Of a stretch of 64,000 bases of DNA, positions 26,427 to 36,331 are shown piece by piece. A model generated the notes under the pieces. That model was given only the letters and a program-made list of their open reading frames with translations, was not told where the DNA came from and did not search any database. Position 1 is the stretch's first letter. Each line of letters begins with the position of its first letter. This stretch comes from UBA3495 sp964629875 (GTDB lineage: Bacteria > Chloroflexota > Dehalococcoidia > Lucifugimonadales > UBA3495). Location: the NCBI GenBank assembly GCA_964629875.1, contig CAZVRK010000007.1:28615-92614 (forward strand). Direction: 5' to 3'. A program made the position numbers and the translations under genes.

Positions 26427-27986
26427 ATGTCGCAAAACGCTAGAAATATAGACACCAAGATTGATGATCTTAATAAATTGAGAGATCAAGCCCATAAAGG
26501 CGGTGGGCAAACTAGAATTGATCAGCAGCATGGGAGAGGAAAACTAACTGCCAGAGAGCGATTGATCGCTTTTATGGATGAAGGGACCTTCCAAGAGTTA
26601 GACTCGTTTGTTACCCATAGGACAACTGATTTTGGGCTTTCAGATCGACAGTTCCTGGGAGATGCGGTCGTTACTGGATATGGCAAGGTGGACGGTAGAC
26701 AGGTATTTGCATTTGCCCAGGATTTTACTGTATTCGGGGGCTCATTATCCGAAGTAGTCGGTCAAAAGATCTGTAAGGTTATGGATTTAGCAGGAAAAAC
26801 AGGTTGTCCTATAGTTGGGTTAAATGATTCAGGCGGAGCTAGGATACAGGAAGGTGCTTCGAGTTTAGCTGCTTATGGAGATATATTCTCAAGAAACACC
26901 CTATACTCGGGTGTAATACCCCAAATATCTGTCATATTAGGTCCGTCTGCTGGTGGGGCAGTTTATTCTCCAGCCATAACAGATTTTATATTTATGGTTA
27001 AGGGAATTGGGCAAATGTATATTACGGGCCCTGATGTAGTTAAGTCAGTTACTGGTGAACAGGTTACCCATGAAGAATTAGGAGGAGCTGATCCACATTC
27101 CACCAAAAGTGGGGTCGCTCACTTTGTGTCCAGTAGTGAATCAGATTGCCTCGATGATGTCAGAAGGCTTTTAGGTTTTTTGCCTTCCAATAATCTTTCA
27201 GATCCACCGCAATACGATGTTGATCATATACAATCGGATCCTGAACTTCGTTATATCGTCCCAGATGAAGCTAATAGACCTTATGATATTAGAGCGGTGA
27301 TTAATAAAATCGTAGACGAATGTGACTTCATGGAAGTCCAAAGCGATTATGCCCAGAATGTCGTTGTGGGATTCGCTAGAATGAACGGTTCGACTGTCGG
27401 TATAGTCGGTAATCAGCCAGCTTACTTAGCTGGAGTATTGGATATAAACGCATCTTCAAAAGCTGCTAGATTTGTTAGATTCTGTGATTGTTTCAATATT
27501 CCGTTAGTCACCTTGGTAGATGTACCTGGGTTTATGCCAGGTGTTGATCAGGAATACGGCGGAATCATAAGGCATGGAGCTAAACTGATTTACGCTTATG
27601 CTGAAGCTACTGTCCCTAAGATAACCGTCATACTGCGTAAGTCTTACGGAGGAGCTTATATAGTCATGAGTAGTAAACACCTGAGGTCCGATATAAATCT
27701 GGCATGGCCTTCAGCAGAAATAGCTGTTATGGGACCTGATGGAGCAGTTAACATAATATATCGTGATGAAATCTCTAAGTCCGATGACCCTGAAGCTACT
27801 AGACAGGAATTGATCGAAGATTATCAACACCGATTTACCAATCCTTATACGGCTGCTAACAGAGGTTATATTGACGATGTAATAGATCCCGCCGATACAC
27901 GTATACGTGTCATAGACGCTCTGAACATGTTAGCCAGTAAACGAGAATCCTTGCCTTCTAAAAAACATGGTAATATCCCGTTATAG
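26427..27986 (+). CDS. Acyl-CoA carboxylase carboxyltransferase subunit (PccB/MmdA family)
   Basis: About 519 residues matching biotin-dependent carboxyltransferases: RGKLTARERLIAFMDEGTF, FGGSLSEVVGQKI, LNDSGGARIQEGASSL, LGPSAGGAVYSPAITDF, GADPHSTKSGVAHF in the amino half, and VDVPGFMPGVDQEYGGIIRHGAKL, LRKSYGGAYIVMSSK, AVMGPDGAVNI in the carboxy half. The start is ATG 26427 because AAGGA ends six bases earlier; an in-frame TTG at 26421 is less likely. The family carboxylates propionyl- or acetyl-CoA, or decarboxylates methylmalonyl-CoA. No biotin carboxylase or biotin-carrier gene is adjacent, so the direction and acyl group are open. Confidence 0.9.
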   Translation: MSQNARNIDTKIDDLNKLRDQAHKGGGQTRIDQQHGRGKLTARERLIAFMDEGTFQELDSFVTHRTTDFGLSDRQFLGDAVVTGYGKVDGRQVFAFAQDFTVFGGSLSEVVGQKICKVMDLAGKTGCPIVGLNDSGGARIQEGASSLAAYGDIFSRNTLYSGVIPQISVILGPSAGGAVYSPAITDFIFMVKGIGQMYITGPDVVKSVTGEQVTHEELGGADPHSTKSGVAHFVSSSESDCLDDVRRLLGFLPSNNLSDPPQYDVDHIQSDPELRYIVPDEANRPYDIRAVINKIVDECDFMEVQSDYAQNVVVGFARMNGSTVGIVGNQPAYLAGVLDINASSKAARFVRFCDCFNIPLVTLVDVPGFMPGVDQEYGGIIRHGAKLIYAYAEATVPKITVILRKSYGGAYIVMSSKHLRSDINLAWPSAEIAVMGPDGAVNIIYRDEISKSDDPEATRQELIEDYQHRFTNPYTAANRGYIDDVIDPADTRIRVIDALNMLASKRESLPSKKHGNIPL

Positions 27987-28064
27987 ATAATAACTATTCA
28001 TAGATCACTGTTATACTGGCCACTACTATTATTAATAACTACTTAGATAGTGACGGGATTGGTC

Positions 28065-29072
28065 ATGGAATTTGGAATTTTTGATCAGCTACCTCGTGGG
28101 ACCGGACAAACGTCAGGTAACAGGTATCGTGAATTTATAGAGCAGTGTACGCTAGCTGACACAGTGGGATTTGATTCAGTGTGGATGGCTGAATACCACT
28201 TCAACCCCAGATTCTCAGTAATGCCTTCTCCCTTACTCGTAGGAGCTGCTGTGGCCAAATGTACGAGTAATATAAGTATTGGCACGGCGGTGAATCTATT
28301 ACCGCTGCATCATCCAGTACGCTTGGCTGAAGAAGTCGCAACACTCGATATCATTTCAGATGGTAGAGTCCTATTTGGTGTAGGGAGAGGTTCCAATCCA
28401 GAGCATTATTCTGGTCTAAGTGTTGACGTTGACGAGGCTAGACCGAGATTTCTTGAAGGGCTACAAGTAGTTAAGGCATCATGGGCTGATGAAAATGTGA
28501 GTCATAAAGGTCAGTATTATGATATCCAAGATTTGGCGGTGGAGCCTAAGCCAATTCAGAAACCGCATCCCCCGATTTATATTGCTGCTAATAGTGTGGA
28601 TACATTTCCAATAGTAGGAGAACTTGGACATAATATTCTCGTTACTCCATTGATTATCGGGACACAAGGTGTAGTAGAGAATCTGTCCGTTTATAGAAAT
28701 TCTCTTGTGGATAATGGACATAATATTGATGACGTTAAAATAATTCCTACCCTAGCAGCTTGTGTTTCGGATAATCGTAATAAAGCGAGGGAACTGTTAG
28801 GGGCTACTATAGATAATTATTTAAATGTGCTAAAGTCAGGACAATCTCGGCGATCTAGTCGTGCCCAAGAACTGACCGCTGAGTCTATACTTAATGATTA
28901 TGCCATCGTCGGTGACCCCAAAGAGTGTATCGATCGTATTGAGGAGTTAAAGGAATCAATGGGGTGCCAAGGGGTTCTTTTCTGGCAGAATATTGGCGGG
29001 TTGGTTCCCCATGAAGACCTGAAACGTTCGATGGAATTGTTCTCCAACAAAGTTTTACCCCATTTCAGGTAG
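28065..29072 (+). CDS. LLM-class (luciferase-like) flavin-dependent oxidoreductase
   Basis: About 335 residues with the bacterial-luciferase-like TIM barrel: MEFGIFDQLPRG, FDSVWMAEYHF, SPLLVGAAVAKCTSNISIGTAVNLLPLHHPVRLAEEVATLDIISDGRVLFGVGRGSNPEHY, then VEPKPIQKPHPPIYIAANS and the late VGDPKECIDRIEEL. The ATG at 28065 is preferred over a GTG at 28050. Members are FMN monooxygenases or F420-dependent dehydrogenases; because the F420 pathway is encoded 14 kb away, either cofactor is possible. FMN-dependent alkanal-type monooxygenase is suggested by the AEYHF motif but not proven. Confidence 0.87.
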   Translation: MEFGIFDQLPRGTGQTSGNRYREFIEQCTLADTVGFDSVWMAEYHFNPRFSVMPSPLLVGAAVAKCTSNISIGTAVNLLPLHHPVRLAEEVATLDIISDGRVLFGVGRGSNPEHYSGLSVDVDEARPRFLEGLQVVKASWADENVSHKGQYYDIQDLAVEPKPIQKPHPPIYIAANSVDTFPIVGELGHNILVTPLIIGTQGVVENLSVYRNSLVDNGHNIDDVKIIPTLAACVSDNRNKARELLGATIDNYLNVLKSGQSRRSSRAQELTAESILNDYAIVGDPKECIDRIEELKESMGCQGVLFWQNIGGLVPHEDLKRSMELFSNKVLPHFR

Positions 29073-29121
29073 AGTCAACCTTCGCGCAGTGTAATTGATA
29101 TGTGATTCAAAAGGTGAATAT

Positions 29122-30456
29122 ATGACTCTATTTGACCACGCACGAGAGTTGATGAATAGGACTATTGCCCCTTTGCCGGAGCGCATGCGCCCCAGAACTT
29201 TTGATGATCTAGTTGGCCAAGAACACATTCTAGGTAAAGGCAAAATACTGCGTACTGCTATAGATTCGGATAGATTACCATCCATAATTTTTTGGGGACC
29301 TCCAGGGATTGGTAAAACTAGTCTGGCTCGGCTAATTGCTAGTGTTACTAAGTCCCATTTTGAAGCTTTGAGTGCTGTAACGTCTGGGGTTGCGGATTTA
29401 CGAAGACTTATCGGCGAATCTAGAGATAGGCTTTCTATGTATGGCACCAAGACAGTTTTATTCATTGATGAGATACATAGATTTAATAAATCTCAACAAG
29501 ATGTAATTTTACCGCACGTAGAAGATGGTACTGTAACACTTGTTGGCGCAACTACTGAGAATCCTTCCTTCGAGGTTAATGCTCCCCTATTGTCGCGGTG
29601 CAGGGTGTTCACTTTGTTAGCGTTGGATATGAAATCTGTTGAAATTCTTGTACGCAGAGCCCTAGTTGATATCGAATGTGGTTTAGGAATGATGAAAGCG
29701 CAGGTCTCAGATGAAGCAATGCAGCACCTTCTTAGTTATTCAAATGGAGATGCTCGTGTTGCATTAAATGCCTTGGAAATTGCAGTAACGAGCTCCGCTG
29801 CAAATGAGAATGGCTCCCGAGTTGTTGATGCTGATGCGATGTCTGAAGCCCTGCAGCATCGCTTTGCCAATTACGATAAATCAGGGGACTCACACTATGA
29901 CACGATTTCAGCTTTTATTAAATCTATTAGAGGATCCTCACCCGATGGAGCGTTGTACTGGCTTGCTCGAATGATTTATGCCGGAGAAGACCCAATGTTT
30001 ATAGCTCGGCGCTTAGTGATTTCAGCGGCGGAAGACGTAGGTTTAGCTGATCCTAACGCTTTAGTATTTGCTACATCCGCTCAGCAGGCACTTCATCTTA
30101 TAGGAATGCCAGAAGGTAGGATTATTCTTGCTGAGGCGACTGTTTATTTGGCCTCTGCTCCGAAAAGCAACTCTGCTTATGCAGGACTAGAAAAAGCTTT
30201 GAAGGACGTTAGTAACTTATCCTCCGAACCTGTCCCGATGCATCTCAGAAATGCTGTTACAGGATTGATGAGAGACCTGGGGTATGGCCGTGATTATAGA
30301 TATGCCCATGATTATGCTGAAAATTTTGTTGAACAAACCTACTTGCCGTCGAATGTTGCAGATGCTCGTTATTATCAGCCTTCTGAAAATGGTGATGAAT
30401 ATGAGAAGTCAGTTAGATTACGTCACCTTTGGGAAGATCATTCTGATGAGAAGTAA
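29122..30456 (+). CDS. rarA: Replication-associated recombination protein A (AAA+ ATPase)
   Basis: About 444 residues. Signatures are LPERMRPRTFDDLVGQEHILG, Walker A GPPGIGKTSLARLIA, Walker B FIDEIHRFNKSQQD, sensor-1 VGATTENPSFEVN, SRCRVFTL, and the RarA carboxy-terminal helical domain with YDTISAFIKSIRGSSPDGALYWLARM and AEDVGLADP. RarA/MgsA acts at stalled replication forks and resembles WRNIP1. ATG 29122 follows AGGTG; an upstream TTG at 29095 would add nine residues. Ends 11 bases from a convergent gene. Confidence 0.95.
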   Translation: MTLFDHARELMNRTIAPLPERMRPRTFDDLVGQEHILGKGKILRTAIDSDRLPSIIFWGPPGIGKTSLARLIASVTKSHFEALSAVTSGVADLRRLIGESRDRLSMYGTKTVLFIDEIHRFNKSQQDVILPHVEDGTVTLVGATTENPSFEVNAPLLSRCRVFTLLALDMKSVEILVRRALVDIECGLGMMKAQVSDEAMQHLLSYSNGDARVALNALEIAVTSSAANENGSRVVDADAMSEALQHRFANYDKSGDSHYDTISAFIKSIRGSSPDGALYWLARMIYAGEDPMFIARRLVISAAEDVGLADPNALVFATSAQQALHLIGMPEGRIILAEATVYLASAPKSNSAYAGLEKALKDVSNLSSEPVPMHLRNAVTGLMRDLGYGRDYRYAHDYAENFVEQTYLPSNVADARYYQPSENGDEYEKSVRLRHLWEDHSDEK

Positions 30457-30467
30457 ATTTTAGTTAG

Positions 30468-31052
30468 TTAAGATAGGGCTTTAATCAGATCTGCTGAAGT
30501 TACAATATCAGCTTGTCTAGGAAAGATTTTCTCCATTAAGAAATTATGTACCTCAGGATCTGTATCTGCACAGCAGTCTTCTACTATTATGATGCTGTAA
30601 TCTGAATCGGCTGCGAATCGTGTTGTGGACAAGACTACTCCGCTGGTTGCGTAGCCTAGAAGTATGATGGTGTCGATTTGATTGGCTCTAAGAGTCATAT
30701 CTAAATCTGTCCCGTACAAAGCATTTACTCGGTGTTTCCCAACGACAACTTCTCCGTTTATCGGAGATACTCCTGGGTGTATCACTTCAATCGGATCAGA
30801 TACCGCGGGTTGTCCGGAGTTCTTTCGCTGACTGAAAGTCTTGTTTCGATCACTGATTTCTATATAACCTGGTCGAAATACTGTGGCGGAGTAACAGATT
30901 AGCATTCCCGATTGTCTTGCGGCTTTCTGTAGTTCTTGAGTGTTACTCAAAACGTTTCTTTCAATAGAATGAGCTATTGTTCCCATCATATCTTTGTAGA
31001 AATCCGCGATTATGAGTGCTGTGGACTTAATATTGATTCTCCCATCAGTCAT
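30468..31052 (-). CDS. Isochorismatase-like cysteine-hydrolase fold protein lacking the catalytic Cys
   Basis: The 194-residue protein has the isochorismatase fold: ALIIADFYKD (catalytic Asp), VVGKHRVNALYGTDLDMTLR (catalytic Lys), and LLGYATSGVVLSTTRFAAD. In carbamoylsarcosine hydrolase-type enzymes the last motif is TSGCV; here the Cys is Val. A carboxy-terminal DCCADTDPEVHNFLMEKIFPRQADIV is typical of a large Cys-less subfamily. It may follow the Asp/Lys-only isochorismatase mechanism, or bind rather than hydrolyse. It lies 39 bases upstream of... the end of the threonine aldolase gene precedes its start on the same strand, suggesting a two-gene unit. Confidence 0.8.
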   Translation of the reverse strand: MTDGRINIKSTALIIADFYKDMMGTIAHSIERNVLSNTQELQKAARQSGMLICYSATVFRPGYIEISDRNKTFSQRKNSGQPAVSDPIEVIHPGVSPINGEVVVGKHRVNALYGTDLDMTLRANQIDTIILLGYATSGVVLSTTRFAADSDYSIIIVEDCCADTDPEVHNFLMEKIFPRQADIVTSADLIKALS

Positions 31053-31091
31053 TAGGCAGCTAACCTCCGTGTATTTATATCAATAGTTGAG

Positions 31092-32150
31092 TTATTTGGA
31101 GTTCGATGCCAGGCTACTGACAACTTTGGATGTGATAGCTAGAGCTTGTTCAATGTCAGGGCCAGTTATATGACGGTGGGTTACCATGCGTATAGAGTTG
31201 GGGCCAGGAGAGCTTACCAAGACATCCTGATCTTTTAATGCGGCTATTACCTTAGATGCTTGCCCGACTGATGGGTCTATATCAAATATCACGATGTTGG
31301 TGCTGATGGTTTCAGGGTCAATCTTAAGTCCCTTGATGTTAGCTATACCGGTGGCTAATTGTCTTGCATTGGCATGATCATCCGCGAGGCGATCAATCAT
31401 ATTGTCTAATGCTACCAAGCCTGCTGCGGCTAGCACTCCCGCTTGCCGCATACCTCCGCCTACCATTTTTCTCCATCTAAGGGCTTCCTGGATGAATTCT
31501 TTGGAGCCGCATAGGACCGAGCCCACCGGACAACTTAGTGCCTTCGATAAACAAAACGACACATCGTCGACGTCTTTTGTAAGCTCCGTAACAGGCACTT
31601 CTAAAGCAATCGATGCGTTGAACAACCTAGCGCCATCTAGATGCACCTTGGCCCCTGCAGTATGTGCTATGTTAGCAATTTGTGCGGTCTGACTTGGAGT
31701 AAGGACCCCGCCACTACAGCGATTGTGAGTATTCTCTAGACACACTAGTGTTCCAGGCGCAGTATGTATGTTGCCTTTTGGCCGTATTGATGACTCGAGT
31801 TCGTCAGGGCTGATTTCTCCCTGATCTCCATTAGAAATGAGTCGTATTTGGACTCCTGCTAGCCCGGAGGCACCACCAGATTCATTCCAGAAAATGTGGG
31901 CTTGATCACCCATGATAACTTCATCACCTCGGTCACAGTGGGCTAATATAGCAACCAAATTGCTCATTGTTCCACTAGCCATGAGTAAACCAGCTTCCTT
32001 CCCTAGCAAGGCCGCTGCTTTTTCTTGGAGTAGGTTTATAGATGGGTCTTCTCCGTATACGTCGTCTCCAACTTCTGACTGAGCCATTGCGTTGCGCATT
32101 TCTTCAGTTGGTTTGGTAACTGTATCGCTTCTTAAATCTATCAAACTCAT
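31092..32150 (-). CDS. ltaE: Low-specificity L-threonine aldolase
   Basis: The 352-residue protein has the beta-eliminating-lyase / threonine aldolase motifs: IDLRSDTVTKPTEEMR, VGDDVYGEDPSINLLQ, MASGTMSNLVAI, LENTHNRCSGGVL, HLDGARLFNA, and the PLP lysine in FCLSKALSCPVGSVLCG. It splits L-threonine and allo-threonine to glycine and acetaldehyde. It is fold-type I and so unrelated to the D-threonine aldolase-like pair at 4.8-7.1 kb. ATG 32150; first gene of a unit with the isochorismatase-like gene. Confidence 0.92.
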   Translation of the reverse strand: MSLIDLRSDTVTKPTEEMRNAMAQSEVGDDVYGEDPSINLLQEKAAALLGKEAGLLMASGTMSNLVAILAHCDRGDEVIMGDQAHIFWNESGGASGLAGVQIRLISNGDQGEISPDELESSIRPKGNIHTAPGTLVCLENTHNRCSGGVLTPSQTAQIANIAHTAGAKVHLDGARLFNASIALEVPVTELTKDVDDVSFCLSKALSCPVGSVLCGSKEFIQEALRWRKMVGGGMRQAGVLAAAGLVALDNMIDRLADDHANARQLATGIANIKGLKIDPETISTNIVIFDIDPSVGQASKVIAALKDQDVLVSSPGPNSIRMVTHRHITGPDIEQALAITSKVVSSLASNSK

Positions 32151-32284
32151 ACTTCCTTATAGACTAAATTTGTTTGCTCCTCGGTGACCTAGAGAACAAA
32201 GATTGCGGCACATTTTATCAGGAATCCTTGCTAAACACTACTGAGTGTGATTAAGATTGGTGTAATCAGATAGGAGCGATTTTT

Positions 32285-32926
32285 ATGCGTCAAAGCGCGG
32301 TTTCTTTTGAGGCAAATGGTCTAAAGTTTGAAGGAATATTGTCTACTCCGGATGATTTGATCGGCGATGTTCCTGGAGTAGTCGTGTGTCATCCTCACCC
32401 TTTGTTTGGCGGCAATATGCACAATAATGTTGTGTCCGCTGTAACTTATCATCTTTCAACGGTGGGGATCGCAACGTTAAAGTTTAATTTTAGAGGTGTA
32501 GGAAACAGCGAAGGAGAGCACTCTAAAGGAGAGCTAGAATATCAAGAAGTGGTAGCGGCGCAAAAGTTGCTTTCGGCGTGGCCTGGAATAAATCCAAAGA
32601 AGATAGGTATTGTTGGCTATTCATTTGGTACGCGGGTTATATTACGGCACCCGCAGTTGCAAAAGTCTCCGAGAGCTTTTGCCTTCATATCTCCCTCAAT
32701 AGAGGCTCTTGAAGAATCGACTTTAAAGAATGATAAAAGGCCTAAATTTGTTATATCTGGTACAAAGGATAAGCTACTCCAGTCTGATAAATTGCCTGAA
32801 GTCTTAGAGCAGTTTGTGAATCCTCCTATGATAAGCTCTATAGAAGGAGCAGACCATTTCTGGGCAAATATGGAGGATTTGGCAGTAGAACCAGTTTCTA
32901 CGTTTTTTCATGAAAATCTTACCTAA
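32285..32926 (+). CDS. Alpha/beta hydrolase (dienelactone-hydrolase-like)
   Basis: The 213-residue protein shows GVVVCHPHPLFGGNMHNNVV, FNFRGVGNSEGEHSKGELE, nucleophile elbow GYSFGTR, acid in SGTKDKL and a final His in IEGADHFW, so the triad is complete. This HPHP-containing short hydrolase family is widespread and poorly characterised. ATG 32285 follows TAGGAGCG. Its last 17 bases overlap lspA, which implies coupling. Confidence 0.88.
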   Translation: MRQSAVSFEANGLKFEGILSTPDDLIGDVPGVVVCHPHPLFGGNMHNNVVSAVTYHLSTVGIATLKFNFRGVGNSEGEHSKGELEYQEVVAAQKLLSAWPGINPKKIGIVGYSFGTRVILRHPQLQKSPRAFAFISPSIEALEESTLKNDKRPKFVISGTKDKLLQSDKLPEVLEQFVNPPMISSIEGADHFWANMEDLAVEPVSTFFHENLT

Positions 32927-33470
32927 TATCTTACGGCGCAGATCAGAGGATGAAGACAGTATGCCCACTTCTTCTGCCTATCACTGGGCAGTTGCTCAAG
33001 GAGCCGGAGTGGTTTTGGCCTTAGACCAATTTACCAAGTATTTGGTGCAACATTTTATTCCATGTGATCCTGGTATGATTTGTAGAGTTTCCATACCTTC
33101 AGAAGGTTTTGCTCGTATTACGCATATACACAACAGCGGCAGTATATTTGGACTGTTTTCAGGTAATAACATCCCATTAATTTTTGTATCTTTTGTTGGT
33201 GTATGTGTATTGTTGTACATATATAAGATTCAAATAAAACCTAATAATTGGTTTAGGTTGAGCATAGCACTGCAAATAGGCGGTGCCTTAGGAAACGTTA
33301 CTGATCGCATTCGGATAGGCCATGTCACTGATTTCATCGATATAGGTGTTTCTGCATGGAGATGGCCAGCCTTCAATATAGCTGATGCATCAATTATTAC
33401 TGGCTTATGTCTCTTAGTATGGACGATTCTACTAGCAGAACGCGATGACAGTGATGAACAATTGATATAA
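32910..33470 (+). CDS. lspA: Lipoprotein signal peptidase (signal peptidase II)
   Basis: The 186-residue membrane aspartic protease has four hydrophobic segments, the motif IHNSGSIFGLF, and the two catalytic aspartates in GGALGNVTDRIRIGHVTDFIDI and WPAFNIADASI. It cleaves lipoprotein signal peptides after diacylglyceryl transfer; the HtrA protein at 55.2 kb may be a substrate. The start overlaps the upstream hydrolase gene; a later ATG at 32961 is possible. Confidence 0.93.
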   Translation: MKILPNILRRRSEDEDSMPTSSAYHWAVAQGAGVVLALDQFTKYLVQHFIPCDPGMICRVSIPSEGFARITHIHNSGSIFGLFSGNNIPLIFVSFVGVCVLLYIYKIQIKPNNWFRLSIALQIGGALGNVTDRIRIGHVTDFIDIGVSAWRWPAFNIADASIITGLCLLVWTILLAERDDSDEQLI

Positions 33471-33572
33471 TTGACCTGATAGAACACGTGGGAATTTCAA
33501 CACACGTTGGTATTTTAAAGAAACACAGTTTTGCCTATGCATCTGAACTTTTAAGGTTCCAAATTAATTATT

Positions 33573-34484
33573 GTGGATAGGATGGATCAACAATATCTAG
33601 TTAGTGATTCTGGTAAGAGATTAGACTCTTTTCTTGCAAATCAGGAAAAGGCTACTACTCGTAGCAGACTACAGGCTTTAATAGAGTCTGGTCATGTGAC
33701 TGTAAACGGATCTTCTGCGAAACCTTCCTACAAAGTAAAATCTGGAGATATAGTGCGTATTAGCATGCCTGCAGCTAGTCCAGTGGATATTGTTCCACAG
33801 GATATACCGATCTCCTTTATTTATCAGGATGAACATATAGCGGTTGTTGATAAACCTCAGGGCCTCCCCGTTCATCCTGGGCCAGGGCATCCAGATGGAA
33901 CACTGGTTAATGCTATTCTGGCTCATTGTCCTGATATAGCAGGTGTCGGAGGAGAGATACGACCAGGAATAGTGCATCGCTTAGACAAGGATACTTCTGG
34001 TCTTATTATGATTGCCAAAACACACGATGCCCACCAGAATTTATCTGCTCAAATTAGTAGTAGAAATGTTGACAAAGGGTATCTTGCCTTATGTAAAGGT
34101 TTGCTGACTAAGGATGATGGAATTATTGATGCCCCAATTGGAAGAGATCCATATAATAGAAAACGGATGGCAGTTGTTGAAGATGGACGCTACGCCAAGA
34201 CTATGTACACGGTAATTGAGCGTTTCGAAAGTAGTACATTTTTAAGTGTAAAGCTAGAGACGGGAAGAACTCACCAGATAAGAGTTCATATGGCTCATCT
34301 AAATCATCCATTAGTAGGTGACACCGTATATGGTAGGAGTAGCAATATTGTGTTCAGGCATTTTCTACACGCACATTACTTGGCGTTTCGTCATCCAATT
34401 ACGGGAGAACCTGTCGAATTTCAATCAGATCTGCCAAAAGATCTGTCATCTGCATTAGAATCTCTAAAAAACGATTTGAAGTAA
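33573..34484 (+). CDS. rluD: RluA/RluD-family pseudouridine synthase
   Basis: The 303-residue protein has an amino-terminal S4 domain (KRLDSFLANQ...SRLQALIESGHVTVNG) and a catalytic domain with HRLDKDTSGLIMIAKT (the catalytic Asp), LETGRTHQIRVHMAH and HPLVGDTVYG. Such enzymes isomerise uridines in 23S rRNA or tRNA; RluD type (helix 69) is the best match given the S4 domain and its position after lspA. Start GTG 33573 or ATG 33582; neither has a good ribosome-binding site. Confidence 0.92.
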   Translation: MDRMDQQYLVSDSGKRLDSFLANQEKATTRSRLQALIESGHVTVNGSSAKPSYKVKSGDIVRISMPAASPVDIVPQDIPISFIYQDEHIAVVDKPQGLPVHPGPGHPDGTLVNAILAHCPDIAGVGGEIRPGIVHRLDKDTSGLIMIAKTHDAHQNLSAQISSRNVDKGYLALCKGLLTKDDGIIDAPIGRDPYNRKRMAVVEDGRYAKTMYTVIERFESSTFLSVKLETGRTHQIRVHMAHLNHPLVGDTVYGRSSNIVFRHFLHAHYLAFRHPITGEPVEFQSDLPKDLSSALESLKNDLK

Positions 34485-34608
34485 GCGTTATAGCATCAAT
34501 TTGATGTTAGAGATCAGAGCGTCGCTTCAAAGTCATATGCTAGAATGTCCCCAGGCTCTGCCCATTCGCGTGTGCTCATTAAATTATAGGATTTTATAAA
34601 TAGTTCTA

Positions 34609-36282
34609 ATGTCTAATCCAGATAATTCCGCGTCGGATTTTATTAGGAATATCATTTCTAACGATATTAATTCAGGGAAATTCGATTCCTCAATTATTAC
34701 ACGTTTTCCTCCAGAGCCAAATGGATACCTTCATATAGGCCATGCTAAATCCATATGTCTTAATTTTGGGGTTGCGAACGAATATGGAGGGATTTGTCAC
34801 TTGAGGTTTGATGACACTAACCCTGCCAGAGAAGATGTTGAATATGTTGAATCAATTAAGAAGGATGTTAAATGGTTAGGGTATGATTGGCAGGATCATT
34901 TGTATTTCGCTTCTGATTATTTTGACCGACTTTACGACTTTGCCGTTGTATTAATACAAAAGGGATTTGCTTATGTAGATAGCCTCGAAGCGGATGATAT
35001 TCGTAAATACCGAGGAACTCTGACAGAACCAGGCCAAGAAAGCCCATATCGGGATCGTTCAATCCAAGATAATCTAACTCTGTTCGAACAAATGAAGAAC
35101 GGAGAATTTGAGGACGGTACCCATGTTCTCAGAGCCAAGATAGATATGGCGTCACCGAATTTGAATCTACGAGACCCGACTTTATATAGGATACGTAAAG
35201 TACCACATCACAGAACAGGAGATACTTGGAAAATATATCCAATGTATGACTTTGCTCATAGCTTATCTGATTCTATTGAGAAGGTTACTCATTCATTATG
35301 CACTCTGGAGTTTGAAGATCATCGACCTTTGTATGATTGGTTTTTAGATGTTTTGGAAGTACATCATTCTCAACAGATAGAATTCGCTCGACTTAACTTG
35401 AGTAATACGGTAATGAGTAAACGACTACTGAGAGATTTGGTTGAAAATCACCATGTTAGTGGCTGGGATGATCCGAGAATGCCTACTATATCTGGCCTCA
35501 GAAGAAGAGGATATACTCCAAAAGCCATAAGAATGTTTTGTCATGAGATAGGTATCGCTAAACGAGACACCGAGGTTGAGTTAGCTCTACTCGAACATTG
35601 CCTTAGAACTGATCTAAATCTTACAGCGCCTAGGGTTATGGGCGTTCTTGACCCTGTAAAAGTAGTTTTGATTAATTATCCTGAAGATCTAGTAGAAGAG
35701 TTTGATGCTATAAATAACCCTGAAGATTCTTCCATGGGCACTCGTAAGGTACCATTTTCAAGGGAGCTTTTTATCGAACGTGGGGACTTCATGGAGAATC
35801 CTTCGTCTAAGTTTTTTAGGTTGGCACCCGGTAAGGAAGTCCGGCTTAGGTCTGCTTATTACATAACTTGTGTTGACATAATTAAAAACTCTGCAGGTCA
35901 GATAACGGAAATCCAATGCACTTATGACCCTGATTCCCGTGGTGGATCGTCACCAGACGGGCGTAGGGTTAGGGGGACGCTACATTGGGTATCCGCGAAG
36001 TATGCCATAAACGCTGAGATACGACTTTACGATAATCTATTTGCGAATAAAGAGAATGGAGATGATGGACTTCTGTCTGATAGGCTTAATCCGGAGTCTC
36101 TCGAGATCTTGACTGAATGTTACGTAGAACCGAGTTTGGTTAGGTCATCTCAAGGGGTTACGTACCAGTTTGAAAGGCAAGGATATTTTTGTTTGGATTC
36201 TGTTGATTCTACACCGGAACAATTGGTGTTTAATCGGACAGTATCACTTAGAGATACGTGGTCGAAAATAAACCAATCTTGA
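34609..36282 (+). CDS. glnS: Glutaminyl-tRNA synthetase
   Basis: The 557-residue protein has class I motifs FPPEPNGYLHIGHAKS and VMSKRLL, the GlnRS-specific FDDTNPAREDVEYV, and a carboxy-terminal anticodon-binding beta-barrel region (PFSRELFIERGDF...RLAPGKEVRLR). It charges tRNA-Gln with glutamine. GlnRS is patchy in bacteria and derived from eukaryotes. It is present together with a separate gltX 1 kb downstream, so the cell does not need to form Gln-tRNA by the indirect route. Confidence 0.95.
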   Translation: MSNPDNSASDFIRNIISNDINSGKFDSSIITRFPPEPNGYLHIGHAKSICLNFGVANEYGGICHLRFDDTNPAREDVEYVESIKKDVKWLGYDWQDHLYFASDYFDRLYDFAVVLIQKGFAYVDSLEADDIRKYRGTLTEPGQESPYRDRSIQDNLTLFEQMKNGEFEDGTHVLRAKIDMASPNLNLRDPTLYRIRKVPHHRTGDTWKIYPMYDFAHSLSDSIEKVTHSLCTLEFEDHRPLYDWFLDVLEVHHSQQIEFARLNLSNTVMSKRLLRDLVENHHVSGWDDPRMPTISGLRRRGYTPKAIRMFCHEIGIAKRDTEVELALLEHCLRTDLNLTAPRVMGVLDPVKVVLINYPEDLVEEFDAINNPEDSSMGTRKVPFSRELFIERGDFMENPSSKFFRLAPGKEVRLRSAYYITCVDIIKNSAGQITEIQCTYDPDSRGGSSPDGRRVRGTLHWVSAKYAINAEIRLYDNLFANKENGDDGLLSDRLNPESLEILTECYVEPSLVRSSQGVTYQFERQGYFCLDSVDSTPEQLVFNRTVSLRDTWSKINQS

Positions 36283-36331
36283 TACTATTGTGATTTGATA
36301 TCTTTTCTAAACATAGTCGTAAAGTAAGAGC

